A stretch of 38,407 bases of DNA from the NCBI GenBank assembly GCA_002315335.1, contig DCGW01000038.1, positions 164 through 38,570 of the forward strand. Reading direction: 5' to 3'. The notes beneath the pieces are model-generated. The model was given only the letters and a program-made list of their open reading frames with translations. It did not search any database and was not told the origin of the DNA. The position numbers and the translations under genes were made by a program. Below, one piece after another: positions 18,708 to 28,478 of this stretch. The stretch is from Firmicutes bacterium UBA1768. GTDB taxonomy: Bacteria; Bacillota; Clostridia; Peptostreptococcales; Anaerovoracaceae. The first letter of the stretch is position 1; each line of letters starts with the position of its first letter.

Positions 18708-19706
18708 ATGGAAAATAATAACAAACCTCGGGTATTTTCCGGCGTTCAGCCAACAGGAAATATCCATTTGGGAAACTATATCGGTGCTTTAAAACAGTTC
18801 GTAGACCTGCAAAATGACACAGATTGCTTTTACTGCATAGTTGATATGCACTCAATTACTGTTCCACAGGATCCAAAACAGCTAAAGGAAACCACCCTCG
18901 ATGTGGCTGCTCTTTATCTTGCTGTGGGTCTTGACCCCAAAAAAGCTACGATTTTTGTACAGTCAACCGTTCCTCAGCATGCAGAGCTATCCTGGATATT
19001 AACCTGTAACTCATATACCGGTGAGCTCAGCAGAATGACTCAGTTTAAAGATAAAAGTAAGGGCAGCGAATCTGCTCCAACCGGTCTTTTTACCTATCCT
19101 CTGCTGATGGCTGCTGATATTCTGCTGTACGACGCAAAATTTGTACCTGTAGGAAACGACCAGAAGCAGCATATAGAGCTAACCAGAGACCTGGCAATAA
19201 GATTTAATAATAAATACGGCGATACCTTTGTTGTTCCCGACTATAAAGGCATAGAAGTAGGCGCAAGAATAATGGCTCTTGATGACCCAACAAAAAAGAT
19301 GAGCAAGAGTGCAGAGAATATTCACAGTAGAATTTCTCTGCTCGACGAGCCATCAAAGGTCAAAAAATCCATAATGAAATCAACAACCGATTCTGACGGC
19401 ATAATCAGATTTGATGTTGACGAAAAACCGGGAATTTCCAACCTTCTTACTATTTACAGTGTGTTTACCGGCAAAAAAATCGATGATATTGTCGCAGAGT
19501 ATGAAGGTTCCGGCTATGGTCAATTCAAAAAAGACTTAGTTGAAATAGTAAACGGCGGCTTAGAGCCTATTCAGTCAAAATATAAAGAAATCAGAAATTC
19601 AGAAGAACTGATAAAGATTTTAAAGGACGGCACCGAAAAAGCTTCTGCTGCTGCAGAAAAAACCATGAAGAGAGTAAAAGAAAAAGTAGGCTTTATTTCA
19701 TTATAA
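18708..19706 (+). CDS. trpS: Tryptophanyl-tRNA synthetase
   Basis: 332 aa from the ATG at 18708. I prefer this over ATG 18696 because GGAGA (18698-18702) sits 5 nt before it and the shorter protein matches the usual length near 330. Class I signatures are present: the HIGH-type motif in PTGNIHLGNYIGAL and KMSKS in DPTKKMSKSAENIHS. It charges tRNA-Trp. The gene is 17 nt after gyrA with no T-box leader, so it appears to be expressed with gyrase, an uncommon arrangement. Family call is firm. Confidence 0.97.
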   Translation: MENNNKPRVFSGVQPTGNIHLGNYIGALKQFVDLQNDTDCFYCIVDMHSITVPQDPKQLKETTLDVAALYLAVGLDPKKATIFVQSTVPQHAELSWILTCNSYTGELSRMTQFKDKSKGSESAPTGLFTYPLLMAADILLYDAKFVPVGNDQKQHIELTRDLAIRFNNKYGDTFVVPDYKGIEVGARIMALDDPTKKMSKSAENIHSRISLLDEPSKVKKSIMKSTTDSDGIIRFDVDEKPGISNLLTIYSVFTGKKIDDIVAEYEGSGYGQFKKDLVEIVNGGLEPIQSKYKEIRNSEELIKILKDGTEKASAAAEKTMKRVKEKVGFISL

Positions 19707-19760
19707 AAGAAACATCAACCCTCATGGTAAGAGGGACCTACGGAATAAGGGAGAATAATT

Positions 19761-20942
19761 ATGAAGTTAGCTGAAAGAACATCTCAGGTGCAACCTTCGT
19801 TTACCATTGGAATAAATGCGAAGGCAAATGATATGCGGGAACAGGGTATAAAAGTAATAAACTTCAGTGCCGGTGAACCCGACTTCACTGTTCCGGAAAA
19901 AGCAAAAAGGGCGGCTGTATGGGCTCTTGACGAAAACAAAACAAAATATGATAAGGTTTCCGGTCTTATCGTACTCAGAAATGCAGTTGCAAAAAAGCTC
20001 AAAGAGGAAAACAACCTCGACTATAGCGCTGAAGAAATCATAATATCAAATGGTGCAAAGCAGGCAATAATGAATGCAATTCTTGCTACTGTCAACACCG
20101 GAGACGAAATACTTGTGCCGGTTCCTTACTGGACAAGCTACCCAGAAATAATCAGGCTGTGCGGAGCAATTCCGGTTATCGTCAGACCGGAAGATAAGGT
20201 AGACTACAAGGTTACTGTTGAAGATCTTGAAATGTATATTACTCCAAAAACAAAAATGCTCCTTTTTAACAACCCTTCCAATCCATCGGGGACAATTTAT
20301 GAAAAGGAAGAAATTGAAAAAATTGCCAGATATTGTCAGGAAAAAGACCTTTGGATATTGAGCGATGAGATTTATGAGAGGTTTTTCTTTGAAGGAGAAT
20401 ACTTTTCACCGGCAAATGTAGGTGAAGAAATAAGAGAAAGAACAATAATTATCAATGGAATGTCAAAGTCGGCAGCCATGACAGGTCTGAGAATAGGCTA
20501 TACCGCATCAAACGTAGAGGTTGCAGAGGCGATTTCAAAAATGCAGGGACACCTTACCTCGCATCCTGCTCTGGTTTCACAATATATGGCCGAGGTTGCT
20601 CTGAACGAGTGCCGCGAAGAAATAGCCTCACAGCTTTCAGTATACAAGAAAAGAAGAGGCCTGGTGCTGCAGGAGCTTGACAAATTAAAGGATGTTACAT
20701 ATCTTAAGCCGTCGGGAGCCTTTTATGTCATGATTAACTTCGGAGCATACAAGGATAGAATAAAGTTCGACAAATCTTTCTCTTTGGCTTTTGCTGATAA
20801 ACTACTTGAAGAAGCAAAGGTTGCAGTAGTTCCGGGCATTGCTTTCGGCCTTGATGATTTTGCACGAATAGCCTATACGGTCAGCGAAGAAGACCTTATT
20901 GAAGGAGTAAAAAGGATCAACGATTTTCTGTCAGCTCTATAG
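19761..20942 (+). CDS. Class I/II pyridoxal-phosphate aminotransferase, aspartate aminotransferase type
   Basis: 393 aa. Fold-type I aminotransferase with the family residues in place: NNPSNPSG (Asn174), SDEIYE (Asp202, Tyr205), the PLP lysine Lys236 in INGMSKSAAMTGLRIGY, and Arg244 eight residues later. The start region VQPSFTIGINAKANDMREQGIKVINFSAGEPDF matches the AspB-like subgroup (AAT I-gamma), which moves amino groups between aspartate or related amino acids and 2-oxoglutarate. The exact substrate is not certain. AAGGGAG precedes the ATG. It lies 54 nt after trpS and may be co-transcribed. Confidence 0.9.
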   Translation: MKLAERTSQVQPSFTIGINAKANDMREQGIKVINFSAGEPDFTVPEKAKRAAVWALDENKTKYDKVSGLIVLRNAVAKKLKEENNLDYSAEEIIISNGAKQAIMNAILATVNTGDEILVPVPYWTSYPEIIRLCGAIPVIVRPEDKVDYKVTVEDLEMYITPKTKMLLFNNPSNPSGTIYEKEEIEKIARYCQEKDLWILSDEIYERFFFEGEYFSPANVGEEIRERTIIINGMSKSAAMTGLRIGYTASNVEVAEAISKMQGHLTSHPALVSQYMAEVALNECREEIASQLSVYKKRRGLVLQELDKLKDVTYLKPSGAFYVMINFGAYKDRIKFDKSFSLAFADKLLEEAKVAVVPGIAFGLDDFARIAYTVSEEDLIEGVKRINDFLSAL

Positions 20943-20974
20943 TTTGTACAGAAGTTGATTGCATAAAAAATAGC

Positions 20975-21002
20975 TTGCATTTTAAAGTGAATGTGGTATA
21001 AT
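20975..21002 (+). promoter_or_regulatory. Promoter of the rpsF-ssb-rpsR operon
   Basis: TTGCAT (20975-20980), 16 bp, then a perfect TATAAT (20997-21002) preceded by TG in the extended -10 position (TGGTATAAT). The leader from here to rpsF is about 70 nt. Confidence 0.75.
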
Positions 21003-21025
21003 TGACTACGCATTTGACAGATGCT

Positions 21026-21067
21026 CTCTGCCCTGATTTATAAATCAGAGCCAAAAAGTCCACAGGG
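21026..21067 (+). promoter_or_regulatory. Folded leader upstream of rpsF, possible autoregulatory site
   Basis: CTGATTTATAAATCAG (21033-21048) is a perfect palindrome that can form a hairpin. CCCTG (21031-21035) can instead pair with CAGGG (21063-21067), which touches the ribosome binding site GGGAGGTG. CTCTG (21026-21030) can also pair with CAGAG (21046-21050). The two folds exclude each other because they share CTG. The position fits S6-S18 feedback control, but I do not see the conserved CCG of the known motif. Confidence 0.4.
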
Positions 21068-21078
21068 AGGTGAAAAGA

Positions 21079-21366
21079 ATGAAGAAATATGAAGTATTGT
21101 TCATCCTCGATAATGGTTTGACAGATGAACAGAAGACAGCTTTAATTGACATGGCAAAAGGCGTTATTACAGCTGACGGCGGTGAAATCACTGAAGAAAA
21201 CCTCATGGGTTCCAGAAAACTCGCTTATCCTATCGATAAGAAATTTGACGGTTACTATGTTGTTCTCAACTTCAACGCTAATCCTGAGCTTCCAAAGGAA
21301 CTCGAAAGAAGACTCAGAATTGCTGACGGCGTGATGAGAGAAATGATCATCAGCAAGGAAGCTTAG
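21079..21366 (+). CDS. rpsF: Ribosomal protein S6
   Basis: 95 aa from ATG 21079: KKYEVLFILDNGLTDEQKTALIDMAKGVI, then LMGSRKLAYPIDKKFDGYYVVLNFNA and RRLRIADGVMREMIISKEA. This is the typical S6 ferredoxin-like fold. The GTG at 21070 would start inside the ribosome binding site GGGAGGTG, so I reject it. S6 pairs with S18 in the 30S platform. It is first in the rpsF-ssb-rpsR operon, a standard arrangement. Confidence 0.97.
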   Translation: MKKYEVLFILDNGLTDEQKTALIDMAKGVITADGGEITEENLMGSRKLAYPIDKKFDGYYVVLNFNANPELPKELERRLRIADGVMREMIISKEA

Positions 21367-21379
21367 TAAGGAGGTCACC

Positions 21380-21871
21380 ATGAATTCTGTAATATTAGTT
21401 GGAAGATTAACCAGAGATCCTGAGCTGAAATACGCTGCAGGAAGTCAGACAGCAGTGGCAAATTTCACATTGGCTGTCGACAGACCTTTTTCTAAGAACA
21501 ACGAAGCAGACTTTCTCCGAATAGTTGTTTTCGGAAAGTCAGCAGAAAACTGCGGTACTTACCTTAAAAAAGGAAGTCAGATTGCGGTTCAGGGAAGAAT
21601 CCAGACAGGTTCTTATGAAACAAAGACAGGCGAACGCAGATATACAACTGATATAGTAGCAGACAGAGTGGAATTTCTCTCCAAGTCTACTGGCAGCGGT
21701 AACGGACAATTCAGTCAGTACAGCCAGCCATCTCAGCAGACAGGAGGAAGTGACAGCCATGGAGGTTTTGACGGCGGTTTGTCCGGACAGGGTTCGGCAG
21801 GCGGCTTTGATGCAATTCCCGATGGTTTCCATGCATTTGATGAAGAGGACGATGACAACATTCCGTTCTAA
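21380..21871 (+). CDS. ssb: Single-stranded DNA-binding protein
   Basis: 163 aa. The OB-fold domain (about 1-105) begins [36 protein letters not shown] and includes [37 protein letters not shown] flexible Gly/Ser/Gln-rich linker leads to the acidic tip [10 protein letters not shown], whose last four residues recruit partner proteins. AAGGAGG precedes the ATG, 13 nt after rpsF. It coats single strands at the replication fork. Confidence 0.97.
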   Translation: MNSVILVGRLTRDPELKYAAGSQTAVANFTLAVDRPFSKNNEADFLRIVVFGKSAENCGTYLKKGSQIAVQGRIQTGSYETKTGERRYTTDIVADRVEFLSKSTGSGNGQFSQYSQPSQQTGGSDSHGGFDGGLSGQGSAGGFDAIPDGFHAFDEEDDDNIPF

Positions 21872-21897
21872 AAAAATATTATAGGAGGAAAGCTGAA

Positions 21898-22128
21898 ATG
21901 ATGGATAAAAGACGCATGAGCAGAAGAAAAAAGGTTTGTCAGTTCTGCGCAGATAAAACAGAAACAATCGATTATAAAGACGTTGAAAAGCTGAAGAAAT
22001 ACATCACTGAAAGAGGCAAGATTTTACCTAAGAGAATTACAGGTACTTGCGCTGTTCACCAGAGAGAAGTAACTACAGCTATTAAAAGAGCAAGAATGGT
22101 TGCTCTGCTTCCATACGTACAAGACTGA
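21898..22128 (+). CDS. rpsR: Ribosomal protein S18
   Basis: 76 aa. The core reads [65 protein letters not shown], matching S18 throughout. The zinc-type cysteines (CQFC, and C in TGTCAVH) are present, so this is the C-plus form. The ATG at 21898 is 9 nt after AGGAGG; the second ATG at 21901 is less well placed. A strong terminator follows. Confidence 0.97.
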   Translation: MMDKRRMSRRKKVCQFCADKTETIDYKDVEKLKKYITERGKILPKRITGTCAVHQREVTTAIKRARMVALLPYVQD

Positions 22129-22135
22129 TTTAATG

Positions 22136-22163
22136 AAAAAGAAGCGAGCAATCGCTTCTTTTT
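22136..22163 (+). terminator. Strong terminator of the rpsF-ssb-rpsR operon
   Basis: A perfect 12-bp stem, AAAAAGAAGCGA / TCGCTTCTTTTT, closed by a GCAA tetraloop of the stable GNRA class and ending in a T run. Only 15 bp separate it from the ATG of the next gene. Confidence 0.93.
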
Positions 22164-22178
22164 GCAATTTTACGAAAA

Positions 22179-24245
22179 ATGAAAGATAAGTTTATTAAAA
22201 AATTAGTAAAACCGCAAATCGCTTTTATGTCCCTATTGGTGGCAGCGCTGATTTGCTGCTTGTTTTACTACAATTTAAAAGTTGCTTTAGTTGCTGCCGC
22301 AATTTTTATTATATTATTGATACTAGAAATTCGTATAGGCAGGATAAAAAGGTCAAACTTTAATGATTACATAGAAAACCTCACCTCAGAAATGAGCAGG
22401 AAGGTTGCTGATAATATTGAAAAAAGCCCGCTGCATGTCTGCATAACAGACAGTCGCGGAATAATAGAATGGCATAACCTGAAATTCAAGGAGTGGTTTC
22501 CAGATAACGAGGACCTGCTTTACAAAGATCTTCATCAGTTGGTGCCAAAGTTTAAAATCGAAGAAATATTAGAAAAGTCTCCGGAGGATCCACCTATGCT
22601 TGTTTCCGTAAAAGACAGGTATTACAGGGTTCAATTAGGAGAAACCTCTGAAAAATCACAGCCTAAGGATATAAACCAGGGAATTATCCCGGTACACGAA
22701 AAAACCGAGGCAGCAAAAGCAGATAATAAGCGCTATACTTTTTATTTCTTTGATGTAACCAATCTTGAAAACCTGAAAAAGCTCCATCGAGACGAGAAAT
22801 GCTGCACTATGCTTCTGTATGTTGATAATTATGAAGACCTCATTTCGTCGACAGAAATGGAAAAAAGAGCAGTATTAACCGGACAGATTGAGAAAAAAAT
22901 CAGACAGTTTGCACAAAAAAACCAGGCGGCGATTACCAACACAGCTCCTGACAAGTATTATGTTGTGCTCGACAACAAGCATTTAGACAATCTGATTGAA
23001 AACAAGTTTGGTATTTTGGACGAAGTAAGGGAAATAGAATCAACAGCAGAATTTCCGGTTTCCATCAGTATCGGAGTCGGTGCCCAGGGTAAGGACTATC
23101 TTGCAAACCACGAATCGGCCCAGGCTGCAATAGAAATGGCTCTCGGCCGAGGCGGAGACCAGGCAGTAGTCAAGAAAATCAACGATGTAAAATACTTTGG
23201 CGGAAGACTTCAGACAGTAGAAAAGAGAAACAAGGGCCGGTCCAGAATAGTGGGTCATGCTTTAAGAAGAATGATAGAACAGAGCTCCGGTGTAATGATT
23301 ATGGGTCATAAAAATCCCGACATGGATTGCTTTGGAGCTGCGGTAGGACTATATGCTCTTGTTAAGCAGTTTAACAGGCCTGCGGCTATCGTAATAGATT
23401 CTGTGGGCGAATCTCTGCGTTCCCTATACGAATACGTAAAATTTAACGGTGAATATAATACGATGAAACCAGAGATTGCTTTAGCAAACGCCAACAAGGA
23501 TATTCTGGTAATTATCGTGGACACTCATTCTCCTACATATCTGTGCTGTCCGGAGCTTCTAAAAAAGACAGACAAGGTGGTTATTATTGACCATCACAGA
23601 AAAATGGCAGGGGGTATAGAAAACGCAACCCTAACATATATGGAATCATATGCTTCTTCCGCGTGTGAGTTAGTAACAGAAATAGTTCAGTCCGTTGGAG
23701 AAAAGAACACACTGTCTAAGATAGAGGCAGAAGCTCTTCTTGCCGGTATTACGCTTGACACAAAGCACTTTGCTTCGCAGACAGGTGTAAGAACCTTTGA
23801 AGCCGCAACCTTCCTGAGAAGAGTTGGTGCGGATATGGCAAAGGTAAGAGGCTTCTTCCAGGTTGAAGAGGACCTGTTCAGAGTTAAAGCAGAAGCAATA
23901 CTTCATGCAGAGCTGATAAAACTAAAGCCTGATACAAATCTGGCTATTACCTCCTGCAAGGGCGTAACGTCAAATATCGGTCTGGTAATAGCGCAGACGG
24001 CAGACGAAATGCTAACGATTAAAGGTGTTAATGCCGCAATAGTATTAGGTGAAAACAACAAAAAAGAAGTTATGGCAAGCGCCCGTTCAATAGGCGACAT
24101 TAATGTTCAGATAATAATGGAAAAGCTTGGCGGCGGCGGACATTTCAATGTAGCCGGTGCTCAGATAAAGTCAAGCCTTGAGGAAACGGAAGCAAAAATA
24201 AAAGAAATAATTAAAGAAGAACTCTTGAATGAAAGGAAAAAATAA
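22179..24245 (+). CDS. gdpP: c-di-AMP phosphodiesterase GdpP (YybT family)
   Basis: 688 aa. Two membrane helices (about 12-30 and 34-53), a PAS-type sensor (about 70-155), a degenerate GGDEF domain (about 205-335, ending [13 protein letters not shown]) and a DHH-DHHA1 phosphodiesterase. Metal ligands are visible: [11 protein letters not shown] (His377, Asp381, Asp383), VDTH (Asp448), IDHH (471-473) and the DHHA1 [12 protein letters not shown] (from 651). GdpP degrades cyclic di-AMP and so controls potassium balance and wall stress. I see no Shine-Dalgarno before the ATG and the rpsR terminator ends only 15 bp upstream. It overlaps rplI by one base. Confidence 0.95.
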   Translation: MKDKFIKKLVKPQIAFMSLLVAALICCLFYYNLKVALVAAAIFIILLILEIRIGRIKRSNFNDYIENLTSEMSRKVADNIEKSPLHVCITDSRGIIEWHNLKFKEWFPDNEDLLYKDLHQLVPKFKIEEILEKSPEDPPMLVSVKDRYYRVQLGETSEKSQPKDINQGIIPVHEKTEAAKADNKRYTFYFFDVTNLENLKKLHRDEKCCTMLLYVDNYEDLISSTEMEKRAVLTGQIEKKIRQFAQKNQAAITNTAPDKYYVVLDNKHLDNLIENKFGILDEVREIESTAEFPVSISIGVGAQGKDYLANHESAQAAIEMALGRGGDQAVVKKINDVKYFGGRLQTVEKRNKGRSRIVGHALRRMIEQSSGVMIMGHKNPDMDCFGAAVGLYALVKQFNRPAAIVIDSVGESLRSLYEYVKFNGEYNTMKPEIALANANKDILVIIVDTHSPTYLCCPELLKKTDKVVIIDHHRKMAGGIENATLTYMESYASSACELVTEIVQSVGEKNTLSKIEAEALLAGITLDTKHFASQTGVRTFEAATFLRRVGADMAKVRGFFQVEEDLFRVKAEAILHAELIKLKPDTNLAITSCKGVTSNIGLVIAQTADEMLTIKGVNAAIVLGENNKKEVMASARSIGDINVQIIMEKLGGGGHFNVAGAQIKSSLEETEAKIKEIIKEELLNERKK

Positions 24246-24691
24246 TGAAGGTAATTTTACTTGCAGATACAAAAAATGTAGGCAAAAAAGGTGAAGTAAA
24301 AAATGTAAGTGACGGCTATGCAAATAACTTCCTCATTCCAAAGGGAATAGCTGTGGAAGCAAACCAGCAAAATATTAAGGCTCTTGAAAAACAGCAGGCA
24401 GAAGATGCAAAAAAGAGAGCTACCGATATGGCAAGCGCTGAGGTTCTCAAGGCAAGACTTGCAGAAATCAACCTCAAGCTGACAACAAAAGCCGGAGAGG
24501 GCGGTAAGGTGTTCGGTTCTATCACCTCAAAGGATATTTCAGACGCACTTAAAGAACAGTTTGAAATCGAAATCGACAAGAAAAAAATTGTGTTAGACGG
24601 TTCTATCAAGCAGGTGGGAGAATATAACATTACTGCCAAACTTTACCAGGAAATAAACGGAGTATTCAAGGTAAGTGTAATAGGAGAATAA
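24245..24691 (+). CDS. rplI: Ribosomal protein L9
   Basis: 148 aa, normal length. The N-terminal RNA-binding lobe is [39 protein letters not shown], the L9 signature. A long central helix (about 45-75) links to the C-terminal lobe containing [19 protein letters not shown]. The start overlaps the gdpP stop (TAATG). The order gdpP-rplI-dnaB is conserved in Bacillota. Confidence 0.97.
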   Translation: MKVILLADTKNVGKKGEVKNVSDGYANNFLIPKGIAVEANQQNIKALEKQQAEDAKKRATDMASAEVLKARLAEINLKLTTKAGEGGKVFGSITSKDISDALKEQFEIEIDKKKIVLDGSIKQVGEYNITAKLYQEINGVFKVSVIGE

Positions 24692-24692
24692 G

Positions 24693-26030
24693 ATGGCTCA
24701 GTTCGGAGAAAGAATACCTCCGCATAATGACGAAGCGGAAAGAGCGGTTTTGGGCGCCATTCTGATAGACAGAGACGCCATGCTCAACGTTTCGGATAAG
24801 CTCAGACCAGAGGATTTCTATAAAGAAGCTCACAAAGAGATTTACTCCGCAGCGTTGGATTTGTACAGGAGCGGTCAGCCCCTCGATATTCTGACCATAG
24901 CGGAAGCATTAAAGAAAAGAAAAAGTCTGGAAGCCTCGGGCGGAAGGGCTTATCTTGGAATGCTTACCGCATCGGTAGTATCGGCGGGAAATGCAGCTCA
25001 GTACGCAAGAATAATAGAAGATAAGGCGGTATTACGCAGTCTTATTAAGGCATCAGCAGACATAATTGACGATGGTTTTTCAGAAGAAAACGAAGTTGCA
25101 GCTGTCCTTGAGTCCGCAGAGCAGAATATTTTTGCTATTTCTCAGAACAGGCAGAGAAAAGCGGTTTCAAGACTTAAAGATGTACTGCCAAAAAACATTG
25201 ACAGCATACAGGAAATGGCAAAAAACAAGGGTCAGCTCCGAGGAATAAGCACAGGGTTTACCGACTTGAACAACCTCCTGTCAGGACTTCAGAAGTCCGA
25301 CCTTATTATCATAGCTGCAAGGCCTTCAATGGGTAAAACAGCTTTTGCCCTGAACCTTGCTACAAATGCAGCTAAGGCAGGCGGGCACGTTATGATTTTC
25401 TCTCTGGAAATGTCAGAAGAGCTTTTAGCAGAAAGAATTTTAAGCTCGGAATCTTTGGTTGAGGTTAAAAAAATGAGAGAAGGAACAGTTGACGACGAAG
25501 AGTGGACAAAGCTCGGAGATGCAGCTGACAGGCTTTCAGAGCTCGACCTTATGATAGATGATACGCCGGCTATTTCGGCCCTTGAGGTAAAGAATAAGTG
25601 CAAGCGAATGAAGATGGACAGGGGTCTGGACCTTGTAGTAATAGACTATCTTCAGCTCATGAATTTTGAAGGTAAGGCAGAGAGCAGACAGCTTGAAATT
25701 TCGGCACTTACAAGATACCTTAAACAGATGGCAAGAGAAATAGAGTGCCCGGTAATCGTTCTTTCACAGCTTTCCAGAGCAGTCGAGTCAAGAAAGGCAG
25801 ACGATAAAAAACCTGTTCTTTCGGACCTCCGTGAATCAGGGTCAATAGAACAGGACGCAGACGTTGTAATGTTCCTCTACAGGGAGGACTATTACAAAAA
25901 AGAAGAGTCTCAGAGGCCTAACGAATGCGATATTATAGTCGCAAAGCACAGAAACGGGCCTACAGACACAGTAGTTCTCACCTGGGTGGGAAAATATATG
26001 AAATTCAGCGATATGGTGAGGGAGTACTAA
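24693..26030 (+). CDS. dnaB: Replicative DNA helicase DnaB (DnaC in B. subtilis naming)
   Basis: 445 aa. The N-terminal domain begins RIPPHNDEAERAVLGAILID. The RecA-like motor has Walker A ARPSMGKTA (209-217), EMSEELLAERILS, Walker B LVVIDYLQLM, and the C-terminal arginine-finger region LSDLRESGSIEQDADVVMFLYRE and AKHRNGPTDTV. It unwinds the fork as a ring and needs a loader. The ribosome binding site AGGAG lies in the end of rplI, 1 nt upstream. No intein is present. The stop codons of this gene and the convergent EamA gene are 2 nt apart with no visible terminator. Confidence 0.98.
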   Translation: MAQFGERIPPHNDEAERAVLGAILIDRDAMLNVSDKLRPEDFYKEAHKEIYSAALDLYRSGQPLDILTIAEALKKRKSLEASGGRAYLGMLTASVVSAGNAAQYARIIEDKAVLRSLIKASADIIDDGFSEENEVAAVLESAEQNIFAISQNRQRKAVSRLKDVLPKNIDSIQEMAKNKGQLRGISTGFTDLNNLLSGLQKSDLIIIAARPSMGKTAFALNLATNAAKAGGHVMIFSLEMSEELLAERILSSESLVEVKKMREGTVDDEEWTKLGDAADRLSELDLMIDDTPAISALEVKNKCKRMKMDRGLDLVVIDYLQLMNFEGKAESRQLEISALTRYLKQMAREIECPVIVLSQLSRAVESRKADDKKPVLSDLRESGSIEQDADVVMFLYREDYYKKEESQRPNECDIIVAKHRNGPTDTVVLTWVGKYMKFSDMVREY

Positions 26031-26032
26031 GG

Positions 26033-26870
26033 TTACTTCCTCATTGTTTTATATAGAGCTGCCCCCAGAATAATAACCCCGCCCACCAACTCTCTTGCCG
26101 TAATCATAGTACCCAGTAGAATTGCGGCAAATACGATGCTGTACACGGTTTCCATACCTGAGATAATTCCGGCCCTCTGGACAGAAACGTTTTTCAGACT
26201 TCCGACAAAAAGTGAGTGAGCTAATGCGGTGCAGACAATTCCAAGGAATATAACCGCACCAAACTCCGGAATAGTGAAGGTAATGCTTTGATGAAGGGCA
26301 AAGGGCAGAAGAAAAACAGCCGCCACACCCTGTTCATAGAGGCAAACCTGTCTGCCAGAGTAGCTTTTTGCAAAATATCGATTAAAAAGTGCCAAAACAG
26401 CGTATGAAAAGGCGCTGACCATGCCCCATATTATTGCTACAGTATCGGAGTTTTGAAGTGAAAACTCAGGAACAGTAATGATTACTCCAAGCAGCATAAT
26501 AATTGCTATTACCACATTGAAGGGCTTGAGTCTTTCCTTGTAGATAAGCGGCTCGAGGAAGGTAACAAAAAGAGGAAAGGCTGCAAAGGTTATTGTGCCG
26601 ATGGCGACACTTCCCAACTGAATGGACAGAAAGAAAAATGTCCAGTGAGCTCCCATGATTATTCCCGCAAGAATAATCAACATATAGTCTTTTTTTCTGT
26701 CGAGCTTGATTTTCTCGCCTTTAACAAGCATAAAAACGAGAAGAAAGGCAGAAGAAAAAAGGACCCGCCCGAAGCTGACGGCAACAGCCGGCCAGCTCAC
26801 AAATTTGGCTATTACGCCTGCGAGTCCCATAAGTGCAACAGCTATATGAAGTTTTATTACATCTTTATTC
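26033..26870 (-). CDS. EamA/DMT family transporter
   Basis: 279 aa from ATG at complement 26868-26870; a TTG at 26887 is also in frame, and neither has a clear Shine-Dalgarno. About ten hydrophobic segments form two EamA repeats (about 5-130 and 145-278), typical of drug/metabolite exporters. Typical patches are LAGIIMGAHWTFFFLSIQLGSVAIGTITFAAFPLFVTFLEPLIYKERL, at the end of the first repeat, and FLGIVCTALAHSLFVGSLKNVSVQRAGIISGMETVYSIVFA in the second. The substrate cannot be told. It lies head-on to dnaB on the lagging-strand side. Confidence 0.85.
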
Positions 26871-26895
26871 ATAGCGTCACACAACAAAATTCTGT

Positions 26896-27711
26896 TTATT
26901 GAAGATTTAACTTTTTCTTAAGTATACCTACGGTAATAAGGTTGAAAATGACAATTGCCACAACCTCTATGATAAGGGCAGCCAAAATAATCAACTGAGC
27001 CGTAAGATTTTTGCCGAGCGTTTCAATCGCTGAGAACAGGTCGCTTGGAAGTCCCATTCTGAAGAGCTGAACCACTAAAATTGTACCGATAGCTGACATA
27101 ATAACATTAATAATGAAGAAAGCTATGAGCGAAAGCAGTATGCGGTGATTGTCCTTAAGCTGGCCTATTGAAAGAGACGTATAAATCTCAGAAATAACAA
27201 CCAGGAAGGAAGCAATAGTAAGAACCACAAATTCAAATCCATAAAGAAGGAACAGGGGTTCATGAAAAACTGCTTTAAAAATGCCCTTTATTGAACCCAG
27301 GCAGGATGCCGGATCCGATATTATGTTCATTATGAATGCGGAAATTGTAATAACCAGTATGCTTAATATGATAATGATTATTGCAGCCATCTGCTTTGAC
27401 GCCACAAGCTTTGACTTTGTGGTCGGCAGGGTGTGCATGAGGTAGCCTTCGTCCTGAAGGAGGCCTTTGTAAAACCTTTGAATTATCAACACAAGCGTTA
27501 TTACAGCTATTACAGCTATCAGAACACCGTATATTACGGATGAGAGGCTGTTAAGCAAAGAAAACAAAAGTTCCGCCTTAGAAGCATCAATTATTGAGAC
27601 AACCCTTGCCATAATTCCGGCAAAAGCTGCTGTCAAAACTAAAGCTAACCAGAATATTCCAACTGATCTCAAACCGGACTTCAATTCGTATTTAAGGAGC
27701 TTAGAAGTCAT
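26896..27711 (-). CDS. ABC-2 type transporter, membrane subunit
   Basis: 271 aa from the ATG at 27711 (protein begins MTSKLLKYELKSGLRS). GGGGAGGTGAG lies 6 nt upstream, which fixes this start over an in-frame one 14 codons earlier. Six membrane segments are seen, with an amphipathic KLLKYELKSGLRSVG start typical of ABC-2 permeases. It overlaps the ATPase gene by 11 bp, so both are translated together. The motif FYKGLLQDEGYLMHTLPTTKSKLVASKQMAA matches the family seen in Gram-positive antibiotic or stress-induced exporters. The substrate is unknown. Confidence 0.85.
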   Translation of the reverse strand: MTSKLLKYELKSGLRSVGIFWLALVLTAAFAGIMARVVSIIDASKAELLFSLLNSLSSVIYGVLIAVIAVITLVLIIQRFYKGLLQDEGYLMHTLPTTKSKLVASKQMAAIIIIILSILVITISAFIMNIISDPASCLGSIKGIFKAVFHEPLFLLYGFEFVVLTIASFLVVISEIYTSLSIGQLKDNHRILLSLIAFFIINVIMSAIGTILVVQLFRMGLPSDLFSAIETLGKNLTAQLIILAALIIEVVAIVIFNLITVGILKKKLNLQ

Positions 27712-28426
27712 AGCGCTCACCTCCCCACTTGAATTCTGTTCGGAAGAGTTCATCGACTGTTTTTCCTTCGTTTGCCTTTATGCTTTCAACAGAACTCTGT
27801 CTGATTATTTTTCCGTTTTTTATAAATATTACTTCGTCAAGGATATTTTCTATATCCGCAACAAGGTGAGTCGAAATCACTATTGTTGAGTTCTGTGCAA
27901 AATTATCGGTGATAAGCTTTAAAATAAACTCTCTTGCGGCAGGGTCTACGCCCGCGATAGGTTCATCTAAGAGATAAAGCTGGGCTTTTCTGCACATTAC
28001 CATGGTAAGCTGTACTTTTTCTTTTGTCCCCTTAGACAACGCCTTTATTCTGTCCTTTAAGGAAACTCCAAGAGAAATACACATATTTTCTGCTCTGTCT
28101 CTGTCAAAGTCCTCATAGAAATCTTCAAACATATCTAAGATATCCTGAACCTTCATCCAGTCGGCAAAATAATTTTTGTCAGGAAGATAGCTTACTACTG
28201 ATCTCGTATATACTCCCGGCTTTTCACCATCAATAAAGACCTGGCCCTTAGTCTGCGGAATTAAGCCGTTTAAAATTTTAATAAGCGTTGTTTTTCCGCT
28301 GCCGTTTGGTCCAAGCAGACCAACGATTTTTCCCCTGCCCACTTCAAGGCTGATGCCATCAAGAGCAGTCTTGCTGCCAAATTTTTTAATGAGCTCGCTG
28401 CACTCAAAAATAGGCGTTTCATTCAT
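27701..28426 (-). CDS. ABC transporter ATP-binding subunit
   Basis: 241 aa. Walker A GLLGPNGSGKTTL (about 34-46), a signature motif degenerated to ALSKGTKEKVQLTMVMC (LSGGQ reads LSKGT), Walker B LYLLDEPIAGVDP and H-loop STHLVADIENIL. Such LSKGT variants are common in YtrB-like exporters. AAAAGGAGGGG precedes the ATG. It pairs with the overlapping permease gene and powers transport. Many relatives sit beside a GntR regulator; none is visible here. Confidence 0.9.
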   Translation of the reverse strand: MNETPIFECSELIKKFGSKTALDGISLEVGRGKIVGLLGPNGSGKTTLIKILNGLIPQTKGQVFIDGEKPGVYTRSVVSYLPDKNYFADWMKVQDILDMFEDFYEDFDRDRAENMCISLGVSLKDRIKALSKGTKEKVQLTMVMCRKAQLYLLDEPIAGVDPAAREFILKLITDNFAQNSTIVISTHLVADIENILDEVIFIKNGKIIRQSSVESIKANEGKTVDELFRTEFKWGGERYDF

Positions 28427-28469
28427 ATTAATCCCCTCCTTTTGTTTTCAAATAAGTGTAACAGCGAAT

Positions 28470-28478
28470 ATTATAACA
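28470..28478 (-). promoter_or_regulatory. Extended -10 promoter for the ABC transporter pair
   Basis: On the minus strand TGTTATAAT is a full extended -10 element, overlapping the stop codon of the upstream DnaD-like gene. No good -35 is seen. It would start a short leader before the ATPase gene at 28426. Confidence 0.4.

Noticed and set aside
19719..19735. CCCTC / GAGGG hairpin between trpS and the aminotransferase
   Set aside because: Only 5 bp with a 7-nt loop and no T run; too weak to call a terminator or a riboswitch.
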